Position numbers and translations under genes: made by a program. This document shows, one piece after another, positions 1 to 8,474 of a stretch of DNA of 64,000 nt (the first letter of the stretch is position 1; every line of letters starts with the position of its first letter). The stretch covers positions 5,084,001 to 5,148,000 of the forward strand of contig CBDIQW010000001.1 in assembly GCA_965283955.1 (NCBI GenBank), given 5' to 3'. The stretch comes from Emticicia sp965283955 (lineage in GTDB: Bacteria; Bacteroidota; Bacteroidia; Cytophagales; Spirosomataceae). Under the pieces are notes generated by a model, which was given only the letters and a program-made list of their open reading frames with translations, was not told the DNA's origin and made no database searches.

Positions 1-288
1 TGAGACTGTTTGGTTGTTTTTTAGTAAAATCTTTGGAAAATCGCCAGTTTGGGCTTTGTTTTCAAAATCGGATATGTATTTAAGATTGATAACTACAGAA
101 CGATTTGGGCGAAAGAAATGAAAATCTTTCAAGCGTTTTTCGAGGATTCCGATGGTAGTAGATGACAAAATATGCTTTCCATCATCTAAAAAGATATGTG
201 TATAATTACAATCGGCCTTTAGCATTAAAATACTTTCGGGTGCAATTTTTTTGTGTCCACCAATTTGGACAAGACCTTCAATTTTCAT
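1..288 (-). CDS. LytTR DNA-binding domain protein (C-terminus beyond window)
   Basis: The minus strand is open from an ATG at 286-288 to the window edge, giving 96 codons with no stop. The translation has the LytTR DNA-binding pattern: an ESILMLKA strand, CNYTHIFLDDG, then FFRPNRSVVINLKYI, which matches the 'HRSfiVNl..I' core of AgrA/LytR-type domains. There is no receiver domain before it, so this is a stand-alone LytTR protein, or a short one starting directly with the domain. It starts 9 nt after the stop of the upstream lipoprotein gene, so the two are probably one operon. Tandem repeats at 904-951 may be its binding sites. The domain call is fairly secure; the regulated genes are inference. 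Confidence 0.75.
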   Translation of the reverse strand, partial: MKIEGLVQIGGHKKIAPESILMLKADCNYTHIFLDDGKHILSSTTIGILEKRLKDFHFFRPNRSVVINLKYISDFENKAQTGDFPKILLKNNQTVS

Positions 289-297
289 GGTTTTTAT

Positions 298-822
298 TTA
301 TTTAATATTCGATAAATCATAATTCGTAATTATTTTATCAATCATTTTAGCTTCATTGAAATGAAAACTAAAATTCATTTTGACCGAAATTTCCTTTTTT
401 GAAAAAGTCAATTTATTCGTAAAATCAGCCAACACTTTTACACCTATTTCTTCATTTATATAATTTTTTTCTTGCTTTTTAATTGGTAGATACCTGGCAC
501 TGAGTATTTGCATGGATTCGAGTCCCGAGGTTGATTTGTAGGTTTTCCAAGAATTTATCAAAGCTGATTTGCCCGAAATTTTTTGCCCATCAGGAAACTC
601 GTATTCAACCTCATTGGCGAGCATTGATACAAAAGAATCGAACTCAAAATCAGCTAAAAAATTCAAAGTCTTTTCGGCTAAAACTGCATAGTCGGGAGAT
701 GCAATTTCATAGGCATTTTCATTAGTTGGCAATTCATTTTGAGAAGGATTGCAGGCTACGAAAACTAATAAAAATGCCAGTGTCATTGGTAGTAATAGAA
801 TACCTTTAAAGTTAGTTTTCAT
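298..822 (-). CDS. NTF2/SnoaL-like lipoprotein
   Basis: This 174-residue protein begins with a basic and hydrophobic signal peptide and a lipobox (LVFVAC, Cys24), so it should be an exported lipoprotein. The rest resembles the SnoaL/DUF4440 cone-shaped fold: an N-terminal helix (DYAVLAEKTLNFLADFEF), then DSFVSMLANEVEYEFPDG and the K-SALINSW segment typical of NTF2-like proteins. No catalytic residues can be assigned. It lies just upstream of a LytTR gene in the same direction and has a good -7 box (872-879) about 50 nt before its ATG. The function is unknown; a small-ligand-binding or sensing role is possible. Confidence 0.65.
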   Translation of the reverse strand: MKTNFKGILLLPMTLAFLLVFVACNPSQNELPTNENAYEIASPDYAVLAEKTLNFLADFEFDSFVSMLANEVEYEFPDGQKISGKSALINSWKTYKSTSGLESMQILSARYLPIKKQEKNYINEEIGVKVLADFTNKLTFSKKEISVKMNFSFHFNEAKMIDKIITNYDLSNIK

Positions 823-871
823 GGCAATATTCTTTCTTGGTGATTTGAAAAAAAATGATAAATCGATGATT

Positions 872-879
872 CAAAGGTA
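872..879 (-). promoter_or_regulatory. Bacteroidota -7 box, lipoprotein/LytTR operon
   Basis: On the minus strand this reads TACCTTTG, matching the TANNTTTG -7 consensus of Bacteroidota sigma-A promoters. It is about 50 nt upstream of the lipoprotein ATG. A clear -33 TTTG is not evident. Confidence 0.55.
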
Positions 880-903
880 GTGGAGAGGATTTTTTTTCTG
901 TTT

Positions 904-951
904 GTCTATTTGGCCAATTACTTAGTTTATTTGGTCAAAACTTAGTTTATT
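904..951 (-). promoter_or_regulatory. Tandem 20-21 bp direct repeats upstream of the -7 box
   Basis: On the minus strand AATAAACTAAGT occurs twice with a 20-bp period, each copy followed by a T(T/G)G(A/G)CCA block; a partial third unit (AATAGAC) follows. The array sits just upstream of the -33 region of the 872-879 promoter, where an activator would bind. LytTR proteins bind pairs of about 9-bp direct repeats two helical turns apart, and a LytTR gene is in this operon. Autoregulation is inference. Confidence 0.45.
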
Positions 952-1066
952 GTTGCAGAGGTATTGTTTTTTGCCATTTGAAGGGTAAAAATGAATGTAT
1001 GGCAATCAGATGATAGCAAATTATGGAGAGAAAATTTTGAGTAGAAAAACGTGAAATTATTGAAGG

Positions 1067-2975
1067 CTACTTGGTAGAAAAAGCAGGATTTAATAAACCC
1101 AACTTTTGCAAGATTGCATTAAATCGAGGTTCATTATTCAGAAAATTAAATAGGGGAGAAACCTTGATATAATTAGGCGAGTCGTTTTTTTGAGCAGCCT
1201 TTTCGAGGTATTTCAAACAGAGTTCTTTGTTGCCTAAACCCGCATAAACAATAGCGAAATATTTATAGTTATCAGGCGTTTTTGGAAGTTTAGTGAGATA
1301 TGTTTGTACTGCTACACTTTGGCCTAATTTAGCTTTTGAATAAGTAGCGAGCGTTTCGTAGTAAATGGAATTTGGGTTTAATTTTGCACAAAGGGAAAAT
1401 TCTTCTAATGCCGCTTCATAGTTTTGTTTTTTGAGATTATAAAAACCCTTTGCATTATGAAACAAATGCGAATCATTAAAAAGTAGTTCACCATCTTTGA
1501 TTGCTTTTTCGGCAATATCAAGCCTTCCTGCAAAAGCACAACCAATAATATGCCCCCCATAAATATTATAGGCAAGGGGGTCAAGCGAAACGGCTTTTGT
1601 GCTGTATTTAATTGCTTCGTCCATCTGCCCAATTGAGCGGAGTGTTAAACTATACCAATAATTTATCTGAGCATCATTTGGACTAAACTTTAGAGCAATT
1701 TGAAAGGTAGTTATGGCTTGTTCCCACTTATTGTGAACTCTATAAATATTACCCAAAACTGCATAAGCCCTACCATTTTCGGCATCGAGTCTAATGGCAA
1801 TCAACGCATATTTTTCAGACATTTTATAAGCAGTTTCTACATCCATAAATTGTTCTTCGGCCATCAAAAAATAGGCTATGGATTGATTGGTATAAGCATC
1901 TGCAAAATTTGGGTCGAGCTTAATCGCATGGTCGAACTTTGTAATACTGACTTCAACTTTTTCACTGATTCGGGTTTGCAAAAGTTGTTGCCCTTGCAAA
2001 AAATCATTATAGGCAGCTAAATTTTGAGTTGGTTTTTTTTCTAATTTGTTTGTAAGATTACTATTCAATTTTTGATTCAGTTCAACCACTACGTCTTTCA
2101 GAAACGATGGTCATATAACTGAATATATTTTTAGTATCACCCTCAAAGTTTTTGCTCCAAATTACTCTATCATCTTTGGCATTGATTAGCTCAACCGTAA
2201 TTCTGATTTGTTTATCTACTTGTAAAACCGAACCATTTAATAGGTATTTCACATGAAGTTCTTGAGCAATTTGACGGATTGATTTTTTTGAATTGCTATA
2301 TTTATTTGAAGAAGTTGTGGAGATAACTTTAAGGTCATTCAATGATGCCAGCGAACTATGGATTTGTTCCATTATACCTTCACTAAAGTATGATTGTTGG
2401 ACATCTCCCAAGTTTTTGAATGGCAAAATGGCGATGGATTTTTCTGGAAATTCAGTATAATCATTTGTTTCTTGAATTGAATTTTTATTACTTTTCCAGA
2501 AATAAGTTGTTAAACTTATAATGAGTAAAAAAAGTAGTGTTAGCCCAATATATATATAAGGATTTTGTATTGTTGAAATTCTTTTTTTAATGATAAATGC
2601 TTGATTATCAGTTGGTTGTTTTGCTGACTCTTCCTTTGGTAGTGGAATGTTTTTTCTGAACTCAGTTGGGTTAATGCCAAATTCTTGCGTAAAATATTTA
2701 CTAAAATTTTGTGGACTATCAATGCCGATTTTATAGGAAATTTCGGCGATTTTTAAACTACTATTTTCAAGTAAGTCTTTGGCTTTGATAAGTTTTTGTC
2801 GACGAATATATAATGAAGTTGAAAGTTGGAATTCTTCTTTAATAAGGCGATATAGTTGCGAGCGACTGATGCCCAGTTCTTGGCAAATATCATCAGTAGA
2901 AAAGTGAGGGTTGTCAAAATTACTCTCAATGAGTTGATTTAGCTTTTCTATCAATAATTTTTCCGAATTTATCAT
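1067..2975 (-). CDS. Membrane-anchored AraC-type regulator with FlgO/TolB-like and TPR domains (frameshifted)
   Basis: The two pieces (2975-2082 and 2089-1067) are one gene of about 635 residues. The N-terminus is an AraC helix-turn-helix domain (about residues 10-108, with ELGISRSQLYRLIK and YKIGIDSPQNFSKYF). One transmembrane helix follows (about 141-160), then a FlgO/TolB-like domain beginning KSIAILPFKNLG, then five or more TPR units. The frame is lost near 2094, where GAAAGAC should read GAAGAC; removing one A gives continuous VSEDVVVELNQ. The layout puts the DNA-binding domain in the cytoplasm and the TPRs outside, like a one-component signal transducer. The FlgO-TPR half resembles that of CadC/adenylate-cyclase-like proteins. 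The target is unknown. Confidence 0.75.
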
Positions 2976-3135
2976 TTTACTGAAAGTGAAGCTTCAAAAG
3001 GGCTGTTTTATAAACTAATTTTTCAAATGTTATTGTTGTTTTGCAAATTAAATAAAATTCTTGTGTCAAATACGAAAGCCCCCTTAAATCTTGAAGAAAT
3101 AAGAGGGCAAATAGCATAATTAGCTAATTTTTTCT

Positions 3136-4308
3136 TCAAAGGTTTCTCTTCAAAATATCCACTAAAGCCCATAAATCAGCTTCAGTATTATACACATTTT
3201 GTGAAACTCGAATAGCAACTCCACGATTAGAAACAAAGATTTTATTAGTCGAAAGTTGCTCAGTAAAAGCTTGATTATTTATAGACTGTGGCAAAGAAAT
3301 ACCCAATAAATGATTTGCTCTATTGGCTGAATCTTCTACCCAACAGCCTAATTCTTGGAGAGCTTTTAATGGTTTTTCGATAATTTCAGCACAATAATTT
3401 TGCATATTATTTACTCCCCAGTTTAAGATTTGAGTAAGCGAATCTTCAAGCATTGGTACTTGGATAAATTGCGTATGTTCGCCCATGTTGAAGCGTTGGG
3501 CTTTGGGTCTGTATGCTCGCTCGTAGCGTATGAGTTGAGCAAAATTATCACTTTCAGCTCGGTGCATCCAAGATTCTTCAACGGGTACGCCTTCATCAAA
3601 AAACTCCCCAAAATAGGCAACACCGATGCTATAAGGACCCAAAAGCCATTTGTATCCTGCACAAATAAGAGCATCGGGTTGAATTTTTTGACTATCAAAG
3701 TTGAGCATTCCAACCGATTGTGTACCGTCTATGACCAGTAAAGCACCCACTTCTTTGCAGCGTTTTGAGATAGCTTCTAAATCGAACTTGACACCATAAA
3801 TCCAATGGATATGTGGCATCACAACCATTGCAGTTTCGGCGTTAATCCCTTCTAAAATTGCCTGATTCCACAACCCACCACGATTTTCTAAAACCTCAGG
3901 TTTAGCGATGGTTTTATAGGTTAAACCATGTTTCTGACAAACTCGGTCGAAAGCATAGACATTATTCGGAAATTCATCTTGAATCTGAATTATATGTTTT
4001 TTTGATGAAAGATTTGGTAGGCGATGCACATTATTTGCCACAACGGCCATGCCATAAGAAACAGAAGATATTACCGCAATTCGCTCATAATCAGGTTCAT
4101 TGATGAGTTGAGCGAAAAGTTTTTGTACTTTTTGAGGTAAAGCAAAATGGTCGCTTCCTTTGATGAGATGTGTATGTGATGCTTTTAATTGAATGCCTTC
4201 AATTCCTCTTTCGACCGAACTTTTAAGGGTAGGCGAATAGGCCGCACCGTTGAGGTAAGTTACGCCTTCTTCAATAGAAAATAGATGTTTTTGGTTTGAT
4301 AGAGCCAT
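3136..4308 (-). CDS. Aminotransferase class V (PLP-dependent)
   Basis: This 390-residue protein has the fold-type I PLP signature: the cofactor Asp in LLVIDGTQSVGM and the Schiff-base Lys in ALICAGYKWLLGP, with an N-terminal TYLNGAAYSPT as in cysteine-desulfurase/isopenicillin-epimerase relatives. I chose the ATG at 4308. The frame stays open another 25 codons upstream, but that part is encoded by the palindromic repeat at 4339-4370. It follows the D-amino-acid dehydrogenase by 86 nt, separated by that terminator-like hairpin. Family assignment is secure. The substrate is not; a link to the hydroxyproline operon is only positional. Confidence 0.8.
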   Translation of the reverse strand: MALSNQKHLFSIEEGVTYLNGAAYSPTLKSSVERGIEGIQLKASHTHLIKGSDHFALPQKVQKLFAQLINEPDYERIAVISSVSYGMAVVANNVHRLPNLSSKKHIIQIQDEFPNNVYAFDRVCQKHGLTYKTIAKPEVLENRGGLWNQAILEGINAETAMVVMPHIHWIYGVKFDLEAISKRCKEVGALLVIDGTQSVGMLNFDSQKIQPDALICAGYKWLLGPYSIGVAYFGEFFDEGVPVEESWMHRAESDNFAQLIRYERAYRPKAQRFNMGEHTQFIQVPMLEDSLTQILNWGVNNMQNYCAEIIEKPLKALQELGCWVEDSANRANHLLGISLPQSINNQAFTEQLSTNKIFVSNRGVAIRVSQNVYNTEADLWALVDILKRNL

Positions 4309-4338
4309 AGTATTTGTTTGCTGATGGTTAGTATAAAC

Positions 4339-4370
4339 AACTGTGGCACACTTCAAAGTGTGCCACAGTT
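4339..4370 (-). repeat. CTGTGGCACA palindrome, terminator-like (copy 1)
   Basis: A near-perfect hairpin with 15-bp arms (AACTGTGGCACACTT and its complement) around a 2-nt loop, directly downstream of dadA. A second diverged copy is at 31840-31872, also just after a minus-strand gene. This suggests a dispersed REP-like element used as a terminator. Confidence 0.7.
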
Positions 4371-4394
4371 TATCTTGCAACAAAAATAACCAAA

Positions 4395-5684
4395 TTAATC
4401 ATATCTTTCTGGTTTGTAAAGGTCGATTTCAATACTATTTTTCTGATTGTCAATTATTTCTTGAACTAATTTTCCAGTAGCGGGGGCAAGGCTCAATCCC
4501 ATCATGGCGTGGCCAGATGCTATTACCAAATTTTTGTATTTATTTGTGCGGCCAATATAAGGCAAACCATCGGGCGAACACGGACGTAAACCATACCAGA
4601 CTTGCTCTTTCTTTGGCATTTCTATCTCATATTCAGGGAAAAAGTTGGGTACAGCCTTAATGATTCCACGCACACGATTCATGTTAATTTCATCGTTCAG
4701 ACCACCAATTTCCATTGTTCCACCAAAACGAATCAAGTTATCAGACATTGGCGTTATGGCCACTCTCGCTTCCAGTAAAATAGATGGAATATTGAGTTTT
4801 TTGCCTTCATTTTGCTCGTAAGTTACGCTATACCCCTTACCCGCTTGCATCGGAAGTCCAATATTAAGCATATCTGCCAAAAGCGGAGACCATGAGCCAG
4901 TGGCGATGATTAAGTTCTGAGTTTTGAGTTCTGAACGGTTCGCCGTGCGATTCTGAGTTTCTTCGCCTACCAATTGTTTTATTTTAATGCTTTTTATCTC
5001 ATTTTTTTCAAACTCAAAGCCTGTTACTTCGGTGTTGTAGAGGAATTTTACGCCTTTGTTTTCGAGGTGTTTTTTTAGGTTTTTAACTAATTGGTTTGGG
5101 TATAAATGAGCATCGCCTTCGTAGAAAATTGCTCCTGCTACATCGGGTTTTACTTCTGGTTCGTATTCGTGTAATTCTTTGGTAGAAAGTACTTTGGTTT
5201 TCAAGCCAAGTTCGTTAGCTTGGTGGGCTACCTCAACTTCTTCTTCAAAACTATGTTCGGTTTTGCAAAGCATCATCAAACCTTTTTCTTCAAAAGAGAA
5301 ATCAAAATCGGGCGTTTGGGCTAACTCTTGATATAGGGCTTTGCTTAGCAAACTAATATCTCGAAGAGCAGGCATAGCTCGTTCAACTTGCTTTTTATTG
5401 GCTGCTTGATAGAATTTCAATCCCCAAGAAATTAAATCAAGGTTAAGGCGAGGCTTTACATAAAATGGACTTTCAGAATTGAACATCCACTTGATGCCTT
5501 TTTCAATCATTCCAGGTACTGCCAACGGTATAAAATGGCTTGGAACAATCATACCCGCATTGCCCATTGAGCAACTATCATCGCCATTTGAGCGTTCGAT
5601 AATCGTAACTTCGTATCCTTGTTTGTTGAGATAATAGGCTGAAAATAAGCCAATTACTCCACTGCCGATGATGGTCGTTTTCAT
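4395..5684 (-). CDS. FAD-dependent D-amino-acid (D-hydroxyproline) dehydrogenase, DadA family
   Basis: The 429-residue protein starts with the dinucleotide-binding motif GSGVIGLFSAYYL and an ERS acidic end, and has the late DAO signature HAMMGLSLAPATGKLV near the C-terminus. DadA-family enzymes oxidise D-amino acids to imino acids. Next to a 4-hydroxyproline epimerase the expected substrate is cis-4-hydroxy-D-proline (the HypO role). Its ATG is 2 nt after the stop of the AAA ATPase gene, so translation is probably coupled. Residues about 240-257 are an odd Thr/Asn/Arg-rich insertion (EETQNRTANRSELKTQN) encoded by a short repeat resembling intergenic repeats elsewhere in the window. The family is sure; the substrate is inferred from context. 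Confidence 0.85.
   Translation of the reverse strand: MKTTIIGSGVIGLFSAYYLNKQGYEVTIIERSNGDDSCSMGNAGMIVPSHFIPLAVPGMIEKGIKWMFNSESPFYVKPRLNLDLISWGLKFYQAANKKQVERAMPALRDISLLSKALYQELAQTPDFDFSFEEKGLMMLCKTEHSFEEEVEVAHQANELGLKTKVLSTKELHEYEPEVKPDVAGAIFYEGDAHLYPNQLVKNLKKHLENKGVKFLYNTEVTGFEFEKNEIKSIKIKQLVGEETQNRTANRSELKTQNLIIATGSWSPLLADMLNIGLPMQAGKGYSVTYEQNEGKKLNIPSILLEARVAITPMSDNLIRFGGTMEIGGLNDEINMNRVRGIIKAVPNFFPEYEIEMPKKEQVWYGLRPCSPDGLPYIGRTNKYKNLVIASGHAMMGLSLAPATGKLVQEIIDNQKNSIEIDLYKPERYD
4914..4965. repeat. Short tandem repeat inside the dadA coding sequence
   Basis: GTTCTGAGTTTTGAGTTCTGA-type units followed by a GGTTCGCCGTGCGATT block, similar to GGGTCGCCCGTGCGATT at 26599-26615 and GGGTCGCCGTTGCGATT at 53994-54010. 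The repeat stays in frame and adds roughly 10-18 residues to DadA. Confidence 0.6.
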
Positions 5685-5686
5685 GT

Positions 5687-7318
5687 TTAATCTGCAAAAA
5701 GCTTTTCTATTTGATTCCTAAACCAGTTTGTTCGTCCTAAGTTAATCTTTGGTAAATTTGCCCTTTGTGATAAACTTTTACCGAAGTCTTTTGCTGGAAA
5801 TACTTTATAAAAAGTTTCAAAATCGTCACTTTTGAGTAGTTTCGTGATGTCTTTCCAGTTCTCTTTAAAATCCTTCAATTGCTTAGAATATTCATTTTCT
5901 TTATAAAATGGATATCCATTTCTTGCCATTGGAATACCTGCGGCAAGGTCAACCAACTCTTGATTTTTGACATTTATAAAAGCATTAATATAATCTACTT
6001 TGGTAAAATCTTTTTTTACTGTAAAATAATATTCTTCTAAATTATCGGGGTGAAAAAGTAAGTTTTCGATACTGTAATAGGGTAAAACTCTCAGAAATGG
6101 ATACGTTTTATTCAGTTCCTGTACTTCTTCATCGGTCAAATAATCACGGTCTATTAGTCCTAATGTATTGAGATTTTTAGCTTTATGAAATACATCTGCT
6201 TTATCAATGGCATTAAAAAAATAAGTATTGTGCATTGATAAATTATTATAAATAACCGTATCAGTATTTTCAGCAAAGACAATCTTACGACCCTGTAATA
6301 TCTTACTAATAGTATCTTTACTTACAGCGAGTTCAAAAATCTCTAAGTTTTCCTTTGGCTGAGGTGATAATGTTTGTGATTTATCAAAATCTAAACTATC
6401 AAAATCAATAATTACTGCATTTTCAGAATCATGAGCATAATCAATAAAGCCCAAAGCATGAGTAGCCGTCCAGAGTTGAGAATTATCTGGAATCCAGTTT
6501 TCGGTGATTTCTTTCAGCAAATTATATTGAATGGCAGAATTTAGATGTAAGTCCATTTCATCAAAAAATAAAATAGCATCCTGTAATAAATCTTTTCTAC
6601 TCAATAAATTGAATAAAATATTGATAACTTCTTTTTCGCCAGCACTAAGCAAATTATAGTGAATTTCTGAATTGCCTTTTTTGAAATTAATCTCAGCAGT
6701 TTTACCTTCTAATGGTGGTATAATTTCAAGTAGTTCAATCTCTATATTATGGTCGTTGTTAAATATTTTATGTAATGCTTGGTTGATTGGATAGATATAT
6801 TTTTCTTTTATATACTTACTTGAATCAATGCTTGAAAATACATTTTTAAGAATATCCCTAAGCATATTTTCAATGTCATTCTCAAAACGCTCATCTCGGT
6901 CAATATAAGTTTTTGGTCGGTCTGCATCATTTTGGGTGGTTAAGTCACTCCCTAAAACAGTTTTTGTCAACCTTGATATTTGCCTGAAACTTGTTCTGCC
7001 GTAAAAAGAATTGCTTCCAGTCCATCCAAAGTTTTTCTCTTTTTCATCGTCAGTTAAATTGATTTCAATTTTTCCATTACTTTTTAATATCAGTAAATTA
7101 GATGAAAGAGATATATCTTTTTTATAATACGAACTATTTCCGTTGGCAAATTCCTTTTTTGTTATGGTATTTATAAGTTCAAAAACATCAAAAACAGAAG
7201 ATTTCCCCGAACCATTCGCACCAATTAATAGTACAAGTTTAGTATTTTCGGGAATACCTTCAATCGTTAAATCGGTAAAACGTTTGAAGTTTTGAAGTCG
7301 TATTTTATGAATTTGCAT
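5687..7318 (-). CDS. AAA/ABC-type ATPase fused to a DUF4435/TOPRIM-like domain (PARIS/OLD-like, candidate defence gene)
   Basis: The 543 residues form two modules. The first is an SMC/RecF-like ATPase: MQIHKIRLQNFKRF start, Walker A GANGSGKSS (33-41), ABC signature LSAGEKE (224-230), Walker B ILFFDEMDLHLN (249-260) and switch ATHALG with His287. The second begins near 340 and has TOPRIM-like residues: Glu350 in KIVFAEN and the Asp pair in GLIDRDY (390, 392), then YSIENLLFHPDNL, typical of DUF4435. ATPase plus DUF4435 is the composition of PARIS (AriA/AriB) and related to OLD nucleases. The gene sits inside a catabolic operon, 2 nt before dadA. A weak own promoter (TAAATTTG, 7341-7348) is possible. 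Domain order is seen; a defence role is inference. Confidence 0.75.
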   Translation of the reverse strand: MQIHKIRLQNFKRFTDLTIEGIPENTKLVLLIGANGSGKSSVFDVFELINTITKKEFANGNSSYYKKDISLSSNLLILKSNGKIEINLTDDEKEKNFGWTGSNSFYGRTSFRQISRLTKTVLGSDLTTQNDADRPKTYIDRDERFENDIENMLRDILKNVFSSIDSSKYIKEKYIYPINQALHKIFNNDHNIEIELLEIIPPLEGKTAEINFKKGNSEIHYNLLSAGEKEVINILFNLLSRKDLLQDAILFFDEMDLHLNSAIQYNLLKEITENWIPDNSQLWTATHALGFIDYAHDSENAVIIDFDSLDFDKSQTLSPQPKENLEIFELAVSKDTISKILQGRKIVFAENTDTVIYNNLSMHNTYFFNAIDKADVFHKAKNLNTLGLIDRDYLTDEEVQELNKTYPFLRVLPYYSIENLLFHPDNLEEYYFTVKKDFTKVDYINAFINVKNQELVDLAAGIPMARNGYPFYKENEYSKQLKDFKENWKDITKLLKSDDFETFYKVFPAKDFGKSLSQRANLPKINLGRTNWFRNQIEKLFAD

Positions 7319-7340
7319 TGTCTGAAATAGCTATTTTCGA

Positions 7341-7348
7341 CAAATTTA
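7341..7348 (-). promoter_or_regulatory. Possible -7 box for the AAA ATPase gene
   Basis: The minus strand reads TAAATTTG, fitting TANNTTTG, 22 nt before the ATG in the 109-nt gap after the epimerase gene. No convincing -33 element is seen and the leader would be very short, so this is tentative. Confidence 0.3.
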
Positions 7349-7427
7349 GCCAATTATTTAAGAAAAATAAGGGTTTTGTTCTTAATTGAGCATTCTCAAT
7401 TCTCCATTCTGCATTGTGCTTTAGCAC

Positions 7428-8429
7428 CTAAATCACCTGAAACCCAAACGCATAAGGGTCATCTTGGTCGTCAATCGTGATGGTATTATTTCCATAAATC
7501 CTTGCCCAACCTTCAATGCTTGGATAAATCGCATCTTTTTCTCCGACTTTGGTTGTGCCTTCAATTCTTCCAATAAACTTACTTCCAATAATACTTTCGT
7601 GAATAAATTCATCCCCTTGTTTTAGTAAACCTTTGGCAGCCCATTGAGCCATTCGTGCCGAAGTTCCAGTTCCGCAAGGCGAGCGGTCGATGGCTTTATC
7701 TCCGTAAAAAACAGCATTTCTGGCAGTTGAGGTTGGGTCAATTACTTTGCCTGTCCATTCAATATGGCTTAGACCATTGATAGTTGGGTTTTCGGGGTGA
7801 ACAAAAGTATGTGATGCGTTAATACGTTCACGTAAGACTTTTGCCCAAGTAATTAGCTGGTCGGCTCGGTAATTTTCCAAACCTGCAAAGTTTTCTTGTA
7901 CATCAACAATGGCATAGAAATTTCCGCCATAAGCAACATCAACTTTTAGCATTCCCAAATCTGGACATTCAACTTCGATATTTTCGGCTGCTAAAAATGA
8001 AGCAACATTGGTCAATTTAACCGATTTTACTTTATTTCCTTCTTGCTTATATTCAATTAAAACCAAGCCCGCAGGTGCTTCCATACGCACAAAACCTGGC
8101 TTTTTAGGCTGAATAAGTCCATGTTCGATGGCAATCGTAATTGTTCCGATTGTGCCGTGTCCACACATAGGAAGGCAACCCGAAGTTTCGATAAACAAAA
8201 CCGCAACGTCATTTTCAGGGTCGTGGGGTGGGTATAAAATACTTCCCGACATCATATCGTGTCCACGAGGTTCAAACATCAAACCTTTACGAATCCAGTC
8301 ATATTCACGCAGAAAATGCTGGCGTTTTTCCGACATATTTTTACCCTCTAAATTTGGCCCACCACCAGCTACCAAACGAACTGGATTCCCACAAGTATGA
8401 GCATCAATGCAAAAGAATGATTTGTTCAT
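7428..8429 (-). CDS. 4-hydroxyproline 2-epimerase (proline racemase family)
   Basis: The 333-residue protein carries both catalytic cysteines of the proline racemase family: Cys89 in LPMCGHGTIG and Cys252 in DRSPCGTGTSARMA. Having both argues for racemase/epimerase chemistry rather than the trans-3-hydroxyproline dehydratases, which have Thr at the second site. The N-terminal IDAHTCGNPVRLV is typical of hydroxyproline epimerases. It would convert trans-4-hydroxy-L-proline to cis-4-hydroxy-D-proline in the cytoplasm. It follows the DapA-family deaminase by 45 nt and precedes the ATPase and dadA genes. Confidence in function is high because the neighbours fit the same pathway. Confidence 0.9.
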   Translation of the reverse strand: MNKSFFCIDAHTCGNPVRLVAGGGPNLEGKNMSEKRQHFLREYDWIRKGLMFEPRGHDMMSGSILYPPHDPENDVAVLFIETSGCLPMCGHGTIGTITIAIEHGLIQPKKPGFVRMEAPAGLVLIEYKQEGNKVKSVKLTNVASFLAAENIEVECPDLGMLKVDVAYGGNFYAIVDVQENFAGLENYRADQLITWAKVLRERINASHTFVHPENPTINGLSHIEWTGKVIDPTSTARNAVFYGDKAIDRSPCGTGTSARMAQWAAKGLLKQGDEFIHESIIGSKFIGRIEGTTKVGEKDAIYPSIEGWARIYGNNTITIDDQDDPYAFGFQVI

Positions 8430-8439
8430 AGGTATTAAT

Positions 8440-8474
8440 TTATGCTCCCCTCTCCAATTGGAGAGGGGCTGAGG
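8440..8474. repeat. CCCCTCTCC palindrome between deaminase and epimerase genes
   Basis: CTCCCCTCTCCAATTGGAGA and its complement form a hairpin of about 11 bp, followed by GGCTGAGGT. A related element with CCCTCTCC-TTTTCA-GGAGAGGG is at 16600-16680. It looks like a dispersed repeat rather than a regulatory site unique to this operon. Confidence 0.55.

Noticed and set aside
2082..2100. Programmed frameshift linking the AraC and TPR pieces
   Set aside because: GAAAGAC is not a standard slippery heptamer, and similar one-base breaks occur in many unrelated genes here, so an error is simpler.
3067..3113. Hairpin GCCCCCTTAAATC...AAGAGGGC as a terminator of the aminotransferase
   Set aside because: The stem is short with mismatches and no T tract follows on either strand.
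5687..7318. The ATPase-DUF4435 gene as a component of a multi-gene defence island
   Set aside because: Its neighbours are amino-acid catabolism genes; no restriction, toxin, integrase or phage genes are nearby, so only the single-gene candidate is kept.
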